DNA from: Nocardioides jiangsuensis
Lineage (GTDB): Bacteria; Actinomycetota; Actinomycetes; Propionibacteriales; Nocardioidaceae
Assembly: GCF_019679455.1 (NCBI RefSeq)
Contig: NZ_JAIEZQ010000001.1
Location: forward strand, 1,612,001-1,676,000
Length of the DNA stretch: 64,000 nucleotides
Direction of reading: 5' to 3'
Shown here: positions 46,432 to 55,084 of the stretch, piece after piece
How positions within the stretch are numbered: the first letter of the stretch is position 1
How the letters are laid out: each line of letters starts with the position of its first letter
The notes under the pieces: model-generated
Told to the model about the DNA's origin: nothing
Databases searched by the model: none
What the model saw: the letters and a program-made list of their open reading frames with translations, nothing else
Program-made: the position numbers and the translations under genes

Positions 46432-47106
46432 ATGGCGCGGCCAGACAAGACAGCAGCCGTCGCAGAGCTCGTGGAGTCGTTCCAGGACTCTGCAGGTGCT
46501 GTGCTGACCGAGTACCGCGGTCTCACCGTTAAGCAGCTGCAGGACCTGCGGCGCGCTCTCGGCGAGAACGCCTCTTACGCCGTGGTCAAGAACACGCTCA
46601 CCCAGCTGGCCGCCTCCGAGGCGGGTGTCGAGGGATTCGACGCCCTGCTCACCGGACCGACCGCCATCGCCTTCATCAACGGCGACGTGGTCGAGGCAGC
46701 CAAGGGTCTGCGTGACTTTGCCAAGGCAAACCCCTCTCTCGTGATCAAGGGCGGCGTCCTGGACGGCAAGCCGCTCGACGCGACGGAGATCGCCAAGATC
46801 GCTGACCTCGAGTCGCGCGAGGTTCTCCTCGGCAAGCTCGCGGGCGCGATGCTGGCATCGCTCAGCCAGGCCGTCTACCTGCTCAACGCGCCTCTCTCCC
46901 AGGCCGCCCGTCTCGCGGGTGCGCTGCAGGAGAAGGCTCAGCAGGACCCGTCGATCCTCCAGGGTGGTGCCGGCGAGCCGGCAACCGCGTCGGATGACGC
47001 CTCGAACGAGGCCGAGGAGGACACCGCGGAGGCCCCGGTCACTGACGAGGCTCCCGCGGCCGAGGAGTCGGCTGACGCCGCCTCCGAGGAGACCACCGAG
47101 GCTTAA
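46432..47106 (+). CDS. rplJ: 50S ribosomal protein L10
   Basis: A 224-residue L10; a typical length is about 175, and the extra ~45 residues are an acidic Ala/Glu/Asp-rich tail. [18 protein letters not shown] near residue 27, [11 protein letters not shown] and [17 protein letters not shown] are conserved. The C-terminal helix that binds L7/L12 dimers precedes the tail. AAGGAGA lies 4 bp before the ATG. Confidence 0.97.
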   Translation: MARPDKTAAVAELVESFQDSAGAVLTEYRGLTVKQLQDLRRALGENASYAVVKNTLTQLAASEAGVEGFDALLTGPTAIAFINGDVVEAAKGLRDFAKANPSLVIKGGVLDGKPLDATEIAKIADLESREVLLGKLAGAMLASLSQAVYLLNAPLSQAARLAGALQEKAQQDPSILQGGAGEPATASDDASNEAEEDTAEAPVTDEAPAAEESADAASEETTEA

Positions 47107-47181
47107 CAGGCCCGGGCCGACCAACACCCACACCCGATCCCCGCAGACGCGGGGGTCAGTCACACGGAAGGAAACGCCACC

Positions 47182-47571
47182 ATGGCGAAGCTCACCACCG
47201 ACGAGCTGCTCGACGCTTTCAAGGAGATGACCCTCCTCGAGCTCAGCGAGTTCGTGAAGCAGTTCGAAGACACCTTCGGCGTCACCGCCGCTGCCCCCGT
47301 CGCCGCTGCCGCCGCCCCGGCCGCCGGTGGCGCCGGTGAGGCTGCCGCTGTCGAGGAGCAGGACGAGTTCGACGTCGTCCTCGAGGCTGCCGGCGAGAAG
47401 AAGATCAACGTCATCAAGGAGGTGCGCGCGCTCACCAGCCTCGGTCTCAAGGAGGCCAAGGAGCTCGTGGAGTCCGCGCCCAAGGCCATCCTCGAGAAGG
47501 TCAACAAGGAAGCCGCCGAGAAGGCCAAGGAGTCCCTCGAGGGCGCCGGCGCCAAGGTGACGGTCAAGTGA
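47182..47571 (+). CDS. rplL: 50S ribosomal protein L7/L12
   Basis: A 129-residue L7/L12. N-terminal dimerisation part [20 protein letters not shown], Ala/Gly/Pro hinge, and C-terminal factor-binding domain with [20 protein letters not shown] and [17 protein letters not shown] upstream. Forms the stalk with L10. Confidence 0.98.
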   Translation: MAKLTTDELLDAFKEMTLLELSEFVKQFEDTFGVTAAAPVAAAAAPAAGGAGEAAAVEEQDEFDVVLEAAGEKKINVIKEVRALTSLGLKEAKELVESAPKAILEKVNKEAAEKAKESLEGAGAKVTVK

Positions 47572-47609
47572 CCTTGGCTGACGCCTCGCGGTCCTAGACC
47601 GCATCGCCG

Positions 47610-47645
47610 AGACGGCGGTCGTCCCTTCGGGGGCGGCCGCCGTCT
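47610..47645 (+). terminator. terminator after rplL (16-bp stem, TTCG loop)
   Basis: Arms 47610-47625 and 47630-47645 form 16 pairs (two G-U) closed by TTCG. It starts 38 bp after the rplL stop and separates the ribosomal genes from the mce operon. Confidence 0.78.
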
Positions 47646-47815
47646 TCGCGTTCCACCGCGTTCCCCGCGCTGCCCCGGCCGGGTGCCGCGGGCACCCAGG
47701 CCCCCGCCCGCCCGTGTGCCGATCGTGCCGGGTGTGACCGATGTGGCACGGAGGTGACGTTTGAAGGTCTGCCGCGTAACTCGACGCGCGTTTACTCGTT
47801 GGTAGGGAAGGGCAG

Positions 47816-47837
47816 AAGGTGCCGGAGGGGGCACCTT
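47816..47837 (+). promoter_or_regulatory. leader hairpin before the mce ATPase gene, with SD-like loop
   Basis: AAGGTGCC (47816-47823) and GGCACCTT (47830-47837) form a perfect 8-bp stem whose loop and base carry GGAGGGG. An in-frame GTG follows immediately at 47838. It could hide a ribosome site for a longer form of the ATPase. No convincing promoter was recognised in 47646-47815. Confidence 0.45.
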
Positions 47838-47885
47838 GTGGCTACCCGCGGCTTTCGGGCCACTACGTCGGACAAGGGAGGGCGC

Positions 47886-48839
47886 GTGGGCGTCGAGATC
47901 AAGGTGGACGGGCTCACGAAGTCCTTCGGAAAGCAGCTGATCTGGGGTGACGTCTCCCTGACCATCCCGGCGGGCGAGATCTGCGTGATGCTCGGTCCGT
48001 CCGGCACCGGCAAGTCGGTCTTCCTCAAGACCATCATCGGGCTGCTCAAGCCCGACCGGGGCAGCATCGTGATCGAGGGTCTCGACATCGCGAGCTGCTC
48101 GGAGAAGGACCTCTACGAGATCCGCAAGCTCTTCGGCGTGCTGTTCCAGGACGGCGCGATGTTCGGGTCGATGAACCTGTACGACAACGTCGCCTTCCCG
48201 CTGCGCGAGCACACCAAGAAGTCCGAGTCCGACATCCACAAGATCGTCATGGAGAAGATGGACCTGGTCGGGCTCATCGGTGCCGAGGACAAGCTGCCCG
48301 GCGAGATCTCCGGCGGTATGCGCAAGCGCGCCGGCCTGGCCCGCGCCCTCGTGCTCGACCCCGAGATCGTCCTCTTCGACGAGCCCGACTCCGGTCTGGA
48401 CCCGGTGCGTACGGCGTTCCTCAACCAGCTGATCGTGGACCTCAACGCGCAGATCGACGCGACGTTCCTGATCGTCACCCACGACATCAACACGGCCCGG
48501 ACCGTGCCGGACAACATCGGCCTGCTCTACCACAAGCACCTCGCCATGTTCGGCCCGCGGGAGATGCTGCTCTCCAGCGAGGAGCCGGTGGTCCGGCAGT
48601 TCCTCAACGCCCAGCGTGTCGGCCCGATCGGCATGTCCGAGGAGAAGGACGCCGACGAGCTCGCGCAGGAGAAGGACCAGGAGCTCCCGCCGCTGCCGCC
48701 GATCCCGATGCAGCTCGAGCCCTCGAACGGCATCGCCCGGCGCAGCCAGCGCGAGCCGGGGGCCTGGTGCCGAGAGCACGGGGTGACCCCGCCGCCCGGG
48801 TCGTTCGACCAGAACATGTCCCTGGCGACCGGGGCCTGA
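47886..48839 (+). CDS. mkl: mce lipid-import ABC ATPase (Mkl/MceG, MlaF-like)
   Basis: A 317-residue ATPase that powers Mce lipid importers. It starts VGVEIKVDGLTKSFGKQ, Walker A GPSGTGKSV, Q-loop VLFQDGAMFGS, signature ISGGMRKRAGLARALVLDP, Walker B IVLFDEPDSGLDPVR and H-loop IVTHD. The C-terminal ~70 residues extend beyond the ATPase core as in Mkl proteins. GTG 47886 has GGGAGGG upstream and matches homologues; GTG 47838 would add 16 residues. First gene of the mce operon, next to rplL as in mycobacteria. Confidence 0.94.
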   Translation: MGVEIKVDGLTKSFGKQLIWGDVSLTIPAGEICVMLGPSGTGKSVFLKTIIGLLKPDRGSIVIEGLDIASCSEKDLYEIRKLFGVLFQDGAMFGSMNLYDNVAFPLREHTKKSESDIHKIVMEKMDLVGLIGAEDKLPGEISGGMRKRAGLARALVLDPEIVLFDEPDSGLDPVRTAFLNQLIVDLNAQIDATFLIVTHDINTARTVPDNIGLLYHKHLAMFGPREMLLSSEEPVVRQFLNAQRVGPIGMSEEKDADELAQEKDQELPPLPPIPMQLEPSNGIARRSQREPGAWCREHGVTPPPGSFDQNMSLATGA

Positions 48840-48842
48840 CCG

Positions 48843-49628
48843 ATGTCCTCGATCACCTCGTCGAAGGTCCTCGCACCGGTCGGCACCGCGGGCAAGCTCT
48901 TCGCCTTCGGTCTCGACGTGGCGCGCGGGCTCTTCAAGCGCCCCTTCCAGCTGCGGGAGTTCCTGCAGCAGGCCTGGTTCATCGCCTCGGTCACGATCGT
49001 CCCGACGGCCCTCGTCGCGATCCCGTTCGGTGCGGTCATCGCGCTCCAGGTCGGCGGTCTGATCAAGCAGTTCGGTGCCCAGTCGTTCACCGGCTCCGCC
49101 GCGGTGCTGGCCGTGGTCCGCGAGGCCGGGCCGATCGCCACGTCGCTGCTGATCGCCGGCGCCGGCGGGTCCGCGATCGCCGCCGACCTCGGCGCGCGGA
49201 AGATCCGCGAGGAGCTCGACGCGATGATGGTGCTCGGCATCGACCCGATCCAGCGGCTCGTCGTACCCCGCGTGCTCGCCACCATGCTCGTCGCGGTCTT
49301 CCTCAACGGCCTGGTCAGCGTGGTGGGGGTGGCCGGTGGCTACGTGTTCAACGTGGTCCTCCAGGACGGCACCCCGGGCGCCTACCTCGCGAGCTTCACC
49401 GCGCTCGCCCAGCTACCGGACCTGTGGCAGGGCATGGCGAAGGCGCTCGTCTTCGGACTGATCGCCGCGATCGTCGCCGCCTACAAGGGGATGAACGCCG
49501 CGGGTGGCCCGAAGGGCGTCGGTGACGCCGTGAACGAGGCGGTCGTCATCACCTTCATGCTCCTGTTCGTCGTCAACTTCGTGATGAGCGCGATCTACTT
49601 CCAGCTCGTCCCGCCGAAGACAGGTTGA
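48843..49628 (+). CDS. MlaE/YrbE-type ABC permease (YrbEA)
   Basis: A 261-residue membrane permease. The MlaE-family signature REAGPIATSLLIAGAGGSAI and IREELDAMMVLGIDP are present, with about five helices and a C-terminal GVGDAVNEAVVITFMLLFVVN. It forms the inner-membrane channel with the second YrbE protein. It starts 3 bp after the ATPase stop. Confidence 0.95.
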   Translation: MSSITSSKVLAPVGTAGKLFAFGLDVARGLFKRPFQLREFLQQAWFIASVTIVPTALVAIPFGAVIALQVGGLIKQFGAQSFTGSAAVLAVVREAGPIATSLLIAGAGGSAIAADLGARKIREELDAMMVLGIDPIQRLVVPRVLATMLVAVFLNGLVSVVGVAGGYVFNVVLQDGTPGAYLASFTALAQLPDLWQGMAKALVFGLIAAIVAAYKGMNAAGGPKGVGDAVNEAVVITFMLLFVVNFVMSAIYFQLVPPKTG

Positions 49629-49633
49629 TCGCC

Positions 49634-50473
49634 ATGTCGAGTATGGGAACGACCCTGCGGTCGATCTACCAGAAGCCGCTGAGGTCGCTCGACGGCCTCG
49701 GCGCGGAGCTGGCCTTCTACGTGAAGGCGATCGCGTGGACGCCGCGCACCGTCCGCCGCTACAAGAAGGAGATCCTGCGTCTCCTCGCGGAGGTCACCCT
49801 CGGCTCCGGCGCGCTCGCCGTGATCGGCGGCACCGTCGGCGTGATCACCGCGATGGCGTTCTTCACCGGCACCGAGGTGGGCCTCCAGGGCTACGCCGCG
49901 CTGAACCAGATCGGCACCGCGGCGTTCTCCGGCTTCGTCTCCGCCTACTTCAACACCCGCGAGATCTCGCCGCTGGTGGCCGGGATCGCGCTCGCCGCGA
50001 CGGTGGGCTGCGGGTTCACCGCCCAGCTCGGCGCGATGCGGATCTCCGAGGAGGTCGACGCGCTCGAGGTGATGGCGATCCCGTCGCTGCCGTTCCTGGT
50101 CACCACCCGGATCATCGCCGGGCTGATCGCGATCGTCCCGCTCTACGTGGTGGGCCTGCTCTCGTCGTACTTCGCCACCCGGCTGACCGTCACGCAGTTC
50201 TTCGGGCAGAGCGCGGGCACCTACGACCACTACTTCAACGCCTTCCTGCCGCCGGGCGACGTCCTGTGGTCCTTCGGCAAGGTGCTCGTCTTCGCCGTCG
50301 TCGTGATCCTCATCCACTGCTACCACGGCTACAACGCCAGCGGCGGCCCCGCCGGAGTGGGCCTGGCCGTGGGCCGCGCCGTGCGGACCTCCATCGTCGC
50401 CATCAACGTGATCGACCTGTTCCTGTCCATGGCGATCTGGGGCACCACCACCACCGTCAGGCTGGCGGGGTAG
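49634..50473 (+). CDS. MlaE/YrbE-type ABC permease (YrbEB)
   Basis: A 279-residue second permease. FTGTEVGLQGYAALNQIGTA, FVSAYFNTREISPLVAGIAL, AQLGAMRISEEVDALEVMA and GPAGVGLAVGRAVRTSIVAI follow the YrbEB pattern. The ATG at 49634 is taken; a TTG at 49625 is possible. Located 5 bp after YrbEA and 5 bp before the first mce gene. Confidence 0.94.
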   Translation: MSSMGTTLRSIYQKPLRSLDGLGAELAFYVKAIAWTPRTVRRYKKEILRLLAEVTLGSGALAVIGGTVGVITAMAFFTGTEVGLQGYAALNQIGTAAFSGFVSAYFNTREISPLVAGIALAATVGCGFTAQLGAMRISEEVDALEVMAIPSLPFLVTTRIIAGLIAIVPLYVVGLLSSYFATRLTVTQFFGQSAGTYDHYFNAFLPPGDVLWSFGKVLVFAVVVILIHCYHGYNASGGPAGVGLAVGRAVRTSIVAINVIDLFLSMAIWGTTTTVRLAG

Positions 50474-50478
50474 CTGTC

Positions 50479-51786
50479 ATGAACCGTCAGTCCAGAGGCT
50501 TCAAGCTGGCCGTCGCGCTCGAGCACCGGGCGTTCGGCGTGGCCTTCCTCGCCCTCCTGCTGCTCTTCGGCTGGCTGACGTACGCCATCTTCAACAAGAA
50601 GTTCACCGAGTACGACGAGGTGGCGCTCCGGTCCTCCAAGATCGGCCTGCAGCTCGGCGCGCGCGCCGACGTGAAGATCCGCGGCGTCCAGGTGGGGGAG
50701 GTGCTCGCGACCGAGGCGACCCGGGAGGGGGCCACGCTCACGCTGGGCCTCTTCCCCGACTCGATCGACACCATCCCCGCGAACGTGACGGCGCGGATCA
50801 TCCCCAAGACCCTGTTCGGCGAGAAGTACGTCGCCCTCCAGCTGCCCGCGCGGCCGGACACCGAGCCGATCGCGGCCGGCGACGTGATCGAGCAGAGCGA
50901 GGTCAGCATCGAGGTGGAGCGGGTGCTCAACGACCTCTACCCGTTCCTGCGCACGGTCCAGCCGGCCGAGCTGAACTACACGCTGACCGCGATCGCCGAC
51001 GCGCTCGAGGGCCGGGGCGAGGCGATCGGCAACAACCTGGCCGTCCTGGACGGCTACCTCGAGCGCACCAACCCGCAGCTGCCGGAGCTGGTCGAGGACC
51101 TGCGGCTGCTCAGCGAGGTCTCGGACGTGTACCGCTCCGCGGTCCCCGAGATCGCCCGGACGCTGCGCAACAGCGTGACGACGGGCGCCACGTTCATCGA
51201 GAAGGAGCAGAAGATCAAGTCCCTGTTCGAGGACGTGGCGAGCCTCTCGTCGACGTCGAAGGACTTCCTGGAGCAGAACGGCGAGAACATCATCCGGCTC
51301 GGTGAGCTCGGCGCCGCACAGCTTCCGGTGTTCGCGAAGTACGCGCCCGAGTACCCCTGCCTGCTGGGAGGCATCGTGGGCATCGGCCCCATGCAGGCGG
51401 AGGCCTTCCGCGGGTACACCCTGCACATCAACCTCGAGACCCTGCGCAAGCAGCCCCGGGGCTACGGCGCCCAGGACCAGGCGGTGTACGGCGACCGGCG
51501 CGGCCCGGCCTGCAACAACCTGCCGAACCCGCCGTGGACCCAGGACAACCTCCCGCCGGACGCGCTGGTGCCCGACATCGTCGACGGCGTCGACGAGCCG
51601 ACCGGCAAGCAGCGGGTGGCTCCCACGCTCGACCTCACCTCCGGCTTCGCGGGCACCGCCGCCGAGCGCGGCGTGGTGAACTCCGTGGCCGGTCCGGTGC
51701 TCGGGATGCCGGCCGCGGAGGTTCCCGACGTGGCGTCGCTGCTGTTCGCGCCGCTGGCCCGCGGGACGGAGGTGGCCGCGCGATGA
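50479..51786 (+). CDS. MCE family protein, MceA-type, copy 1
   Basis: A 435-residue exported protein: a short cytosolic start, one membrane helix (FGVAFLALLLLFGWLTYAIF), the MCE domain at about residues 40-125 (ADVKIRGVQVGEV, TARIIPKTLFGEKYVALQ), a long helical region, and a C-terminal domain with four Cys-containing loops. MCE proteins form hexameric tunnels that carry lipids to the YrbE permease. It is a tandem paralogue of the next gene and overlaps it by 4 bp (ATGA). Confidence 0.94.
   Translation: MNRQSRGFKLAVALEHRAFGVAFLALLLLFGWLTYAIFNKKFTEYDEVALRSSKIGLQLGARADVKIRGVQVGEVLATEATREGATLTLGLFPDSIDTIPANVTARIIPKTLFGEKYVALQLPARPDTEPIAAGDVIEQSEVSIEVERVLNDLYPFLRTVQPAELNYTLTAIADALEGRGEAIGNNLAVLDGYLERTNPQLPELVEDLRLLSEVSDVYRSAVPEIARTLRNSVTTGATFIEKEQKIKSLFEDVASLSSTSKDFLEQNGENIIRLGELGAAQLPVFAKYAPEYPCLLGGIVGIGPMQAEAFRGYTLHINLETLRKQPRGYGAQDQAVYGDRRGPACNNLPNPPWTQDNLPPDALVPDIVDGVDEPTGKQRVAPTLDLTSGFAGTAAERGVVNSVAGPVLGMPAAEVPDVASLLFAPLARGTEVAAR
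50924..51040 (+). repeat. 117-bp tract identical to 52216-52332 within tandem mceA copies
   Basis: Every base of 50924-51040 matches 52216-52332, including third codon positions. A second identical tract of 60 bp joins 50782-50841 and 52074-52133. The flanks differ at many positions. This points to gene conversion or recent partial duplication. Confidence 0.9.
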
Positions 51787-53084
51787 GCGTCCGTTCCGTG
51801 TTCGCCGCCGGCTCCAACCGGGTGCTCGGCGTGGCCTTCCTCGTCCTGCTGCTCACGTTCGTGTGGGGGACGTACGCGATCTTCACCAAGAAGTTCGTCG
51901 ACGTCGTCCCCGTGACCCTGAAGACCTCCAACATCGGCCTGCAGCTGCCCGCTCTGGCCGACGTCAAGATCCGTGGCGTGATCGTGGGGGAGGTGCGCGA
52001 GATCGCCTCCGACGGCGAAGGGGCCCGCCTCGAGCTCGCGCTCGACCCGGCGAAGACCGAGACCATCCCGGCCAACGTGACGGCGCGGATCATCCCCAAG
52101 ACCCTGTTCGGCGAGAAGTACGTCGCCCTCCAGGTCCCCGCCCGGCCGGACGCCGAGCCGATCGCGGCCGACGACGTGATCGAGGAGGCGGAGGTCTCGA
52201 TCGAGGTCGAGAAGCTGCTCAACGACCTCTACCCGTTCCTGCGCACGGTCCAGCCGGCCGAGCTGAACTACACGCTGACCGCGATCGCCGACGCGCTCGA
52301 GGGCCGGGGCGAGGCGATCGGCAACAACCTGGTCGTGCTCGACCGCTACCTCGAGCGCACCAACCCGCAGCTGCCGGAGCTCATCGAGGACCTGCGGCTG
52401 CTGTCCCAGGTGTCCGACGACTACGCCGGTGTGATGCCCGAGCTGGCCCGGCTGCTGCGCAACGGCGTGACGACCGGGAACACGTTCGTGGAGCAGGAGG
52501 CGAAGATCCAGGCGCTGTTCAACGACGTCGCCGGGTTCTCCACCACGTCGCGGGACTTCCTGGAGCAGAACGGCGAGAACATCATCCGGCTCGGCGAGGT
52601 GAGCGAGGCCCAGCTCCCGCTGTTCGCCGAGTACGCCCCGCAGTACCCCTGCCTGCTCGAGGGGATGGCGGACTGGATCCCCCGGATGAACAGCGGCTGG
52701 CGCGGACACACCCTGCACATCAACCTCGAGACGCTCAAGAAGCAGCCGACCGGCTACGGCACCGCCGACGACCCGGAGTACGACGCGAACAACGGCCCGC
52801 ACTGCGAGACGCTCCCGAGCCCGCCGTACTCCCAGGCCAACCCCGGCCCCCAGCCCCGGATGTCCGAGGTGGACGACGGCGTGGAGGACCCGCACGTGAA
52901 GTTCCGACGCCGCCCCGCCCCCGCTCTCGACCTCACCTCCGGCTTCGCCGGGACGGCGGCCGAGCGCTCGGTCGTCGCAGCCCTTGCCGCCCCCGTGATG
53001 GGAGTTCCCACCGATGACGTGCCCGACGTGGCGACACTGCTCCTCGGCCCCCTGGCCCGCGGGACGGAGGTGAGCGTGCGATGA
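51783..53084 (+). CDS. MCE family protein, MceA-type, copy 2
   Basis: A 433-residue close paralogue of the preceding protein along its whole length: the same membrane helix position, MCE domain (LADVKIRGVIVGEV), PAELNYTLTAIADALEGRGE, EYAPQYPCLLEG and a shared C-terminus LDLTSGFAGTAAERS. Two stretches are identical in DNA between the copies (60 and 117 bp). This gives the operon seven MCE genes instead of six. It overlaps the next gene by 4 bp. Confidence 0.94.
   Translation: MSVRSVFAAGSNRVLGVAFLVLLLTFVWGTYAIFTKKFVDVVPVTLKTSNIGLQLPALADVKIRGVIVGEVREIASDGEGARLELALDPAKTETIPANVTARIIPKTLFGEKYVALQVPARPDAEPIAADDVIEEAEVSIEVEKLLNDLYPFLRTVQPAELNYTLTAIADALEGRGEAIGNNLVVLDRYLERTNPQLPELIEDLRLLSQVSDDYAGVMPELARLLRNGVTTGNTFVEQEAKIQALFNDVAGFSTTSRDFLEQNGENIIRLGEVSEAQLPLFAEYAPQYPCLLEGMADWIPRMNSGWRGHTLHINLETLKKQPTGYGTADDPEYDANNGPHCETLPSPPYSQANPGPQPRMSEVDDGVEDPHVKFRRRPAPALDLTSGFAGTAAERSVVAALAAPVMGVPTDDVPDVATLLLGPLARGTEVSVR
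52216..52332 (+). repeat. second copy of the 117-bp identical tract
   Basis: Partner of 50924-51040, in the helical region just after the MCE domain of the second MceA-type protein. The repeat distance is 1292 bp in direct orientation. Confidence 0.9.
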
Positions 53085-54115
53085 GCCTCCTGGACAAGAG
53101 GACCGCGAGCGACGCGGTCAAGCTGATGGTGTTCATCGTGGTCACCACGGTCGCGACCAGCCTCCTCGTGATCACGATCGGCAACCTGTCGTTCTCGGCG
53201 ATGAAGGAGTACAAGGCGGTCTTCAGCGACGCCACCGGCGTCGTGAACGGCGACGACGTGCGGATCGCCGGCGTCAAGGTGGGCAACGTCGAGGACGTCG
53301 AGATCGTCGACAAGGACAAGGCGCTGGTCACGTTCAAGGTCGACGCCGACTCGCAGCTCGCCCGGAGCACCCAGGCGCAGATCCGGTACCGCAACCTGGT
53401 CGGTCAGCGCTACATCGCGCTGACCCCCGGGGCGGGTTCACCGTCGCTGCTCGCGGACGGCGACACCATCCCGCTCGAGCAGACCACGCCGGCGCTCGAC
53501 CTGACCGTGCTGTTCAACGGCTTCAAGCCGCTGTTCGAGGCGCTCTCGCCGGAGGACATCAACAAGCTCTCCTACGAGATCATCGCGGTCTTCCAGGGCG
53601 AGGGTGGCACGCTCGAGAGCCTGCTCGCGCACACCGCCTCGGTGACCAGCACGCTGGCCAGCCGCGACCAGATCATCGGGCAGCTGATCACCAACCTCAA
53701 CGAGGTCATGGTGACGCTGGGCGACCGGGACGACGAGCTGTCCAGCCTGCTGATCCGGCTGCGCGAGTTCGTCTCCGGTCTGTCCCAGGACCGCGAGGCG
53801 ATCCTCGGGTCGCTCGACTCCATCTCAGAGCTCGCCGTCGAGACGTCGGGCCTGGTGACCGGGATCCGGAAGCCGCTGGCCAAGGACGTCAGCGAGCTGC
53901 GCCGCCTGACGGGCACCCTCGACGCGAACAAGGGGGAGCTCGACCGGGCGATCAAGGTGCTGCCGATCAAGCTGAACAAGATCGGCGCGACCGCGACCTA
54001 CGGCTCCTGGTTCAACTTCTACCTGTGCAACTTCGACGGCCGGGTCAAGCTCCCCGGCGGGACCACCGTCCCGGTCGACTACAGCACCGACTCGGCGAGG
54101 TGTGATCTCGGATGA
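53081..54115 (+). CDS. MCE family protein, MceB-type
   Basis: A 344-residue MCE protein. The membrane helix is LMVFIVVTTVATSLLVITIG. The MCE domain has VFSDATGVVNGDDVRIAGV and LVGQRYIALTPG, followed by long helices with SLLIRLREFVSGLSQDRE. It ends with GSWFNFYLCNFDGRVKLPGG, a pattern typical of MceB. Starts and ends in 4-bp overlaps. Confidence 0.92.
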   Translation: MSLLDKRTASDAVKLMVFIVVTTVATSLLVITIGNLSFSAMKEYKAVFSDATGVVNGDDVRIAGVKVGNVEDVEIVDKDKALVTFKVDADSQLARSTQAQIRYRNLVGQRYIALTPGAGSPSLLADGDTIPLEQTTPALDLTVLFNGFKPLFEALSPEDINKLSYEIIAVFQGEGGTLESLLAHTASVTSTLASRDQIIGQLITNLNEVMVTLGDRDDELSSLLIRLREFVSGLSQDREAILGSLDSISELAVETSGLVTGIRKPLAKDVSELRRLTGTLDANKGELDRAIKVLPIKLNKIGATATYGSWFNFYLCNFDGRVKLPGGTTVPVDYSTDSARCDLG

Positions 54116-55083
54116 GCGTCCCCTTCCGCGAGCGGAACCCCGTGATCGTCGGCGCGGTCAGCCTCGCCGTGATCACCGCGATGATCATGGCCGCCTTCCG
54201 CGCCGAGGACCTGCCGCTGATCGGCGGCGGCGACACCTACTACGCGGCCTTCAGCGAGGCCGGTGGCCTCAAGGCCAACGACGAGGTGCGCGTGGCCGGC
54301 GTCCGGGTCGGCAAGGTGCAGAGCGTCGACCTCGACGGCGACCACGTGCGCGTCGAGTTCACCGTCGAGCGCGGCGTCGACTTCGGTGCCGAGACCGCGG
54401 CGAACATCAAGGTGAAGACGCTCCTCGGCGCCATGTACCTCGCGCTCGACCCGGCGGGCTCCGGTCAGCTCGAGGAGGGCGCGGAGATCCCGCGGGAGCG
54501 CACCACGTCGCCGTACGACGTCGTCGACGCGTTCGAGGGGCTGGCCAGCACCTCCGAGCGGATCGACACCGACCGTCTCGCCACCTCCCTCGACACCCTG
54601 TCCACGCTCATGCAGGACACCCCCGAGGAGTTCCGGGGCGCGCTGCGCGGGATGTCCGCGCTGTCGCAGAACATCGCGGCCCGCGACGCCCAGCTCAACG
54701 AGCTGCTCGGCAACATGCAGAAGGTGTCGAAGGTCCTCGCGGACCGCAACGGCGACCTGGTCACGCTGATGGAGGACGGCGACAAGCTGTTCCGCGCGCT
54801 CGTCGCCCGGCGCGAGGCGGTGCACAACCTGCTCGTGGCCACCAGCCAGCTCTCCCGGGAGCTCACGCTCCTGGTGCGCCAGACCCGGGCCGACCTCAAG
54901 CCCGCGCTGGACAACCTCGACAGCGTGGTCGACATGCTCAACCGGAACCAGGAGAACCTCGACAACAGCCTGCGGCTGATGGCGCCGTTCTACCGGGTGT
55001 TCGCGAACACCCTCGGCACCGGTCCGTGGTTCGACACCTACATCCAGAACCTTCCGCCCGTGCCCCAGATCGGAGGGAACTGA
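54112..55083 (+). CDS. MCE family protein, MceC-type
   Basis: A 323-residue MCE protein. N-terminal helix IVGAVSLAVITAMIMAAF, MCE domain with FSEAGGLKANDEVRVAGVRV and KVKTLLGAMYLALDPAG, then helices rich in Leu heptads (ARDAQLNELLGNMQKVSKVL). The C-terminus FANTLGTGPWFDTYIQN matches MceC-like proteins. The next gene begins 1 bp after its stop. Confidence 0.92.
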   Translation: MSVPFRERNPVIVGAVSLAVITAMIMAAFRAEDLPLIGGGDTYYAAFSEAGGLKANDEVRVAGVRVGKVQSVDLDGDHVRVEFTVERGVDFGAETAANIKVKTLLGAMYLALDPAGSGQLEEGAEIPRERTTSPYDVVDAFEGLASTSERIDTDRLATSLDTLSTLMQDTPEEFRGALRGMSALSQNIAARDAQLNELLGNMQKVSKVLADRNGDLVTLMEDGDKLFRALVARREAVHNLLVATSQLSRELTLLVRQTRADLKPALDNLDSVVDMLNRNQENLDNSLRLMAPFYRVFANTLGTGPWFDTYIQNLPPVPQIGGN

Positions 55084-55084
55084 C

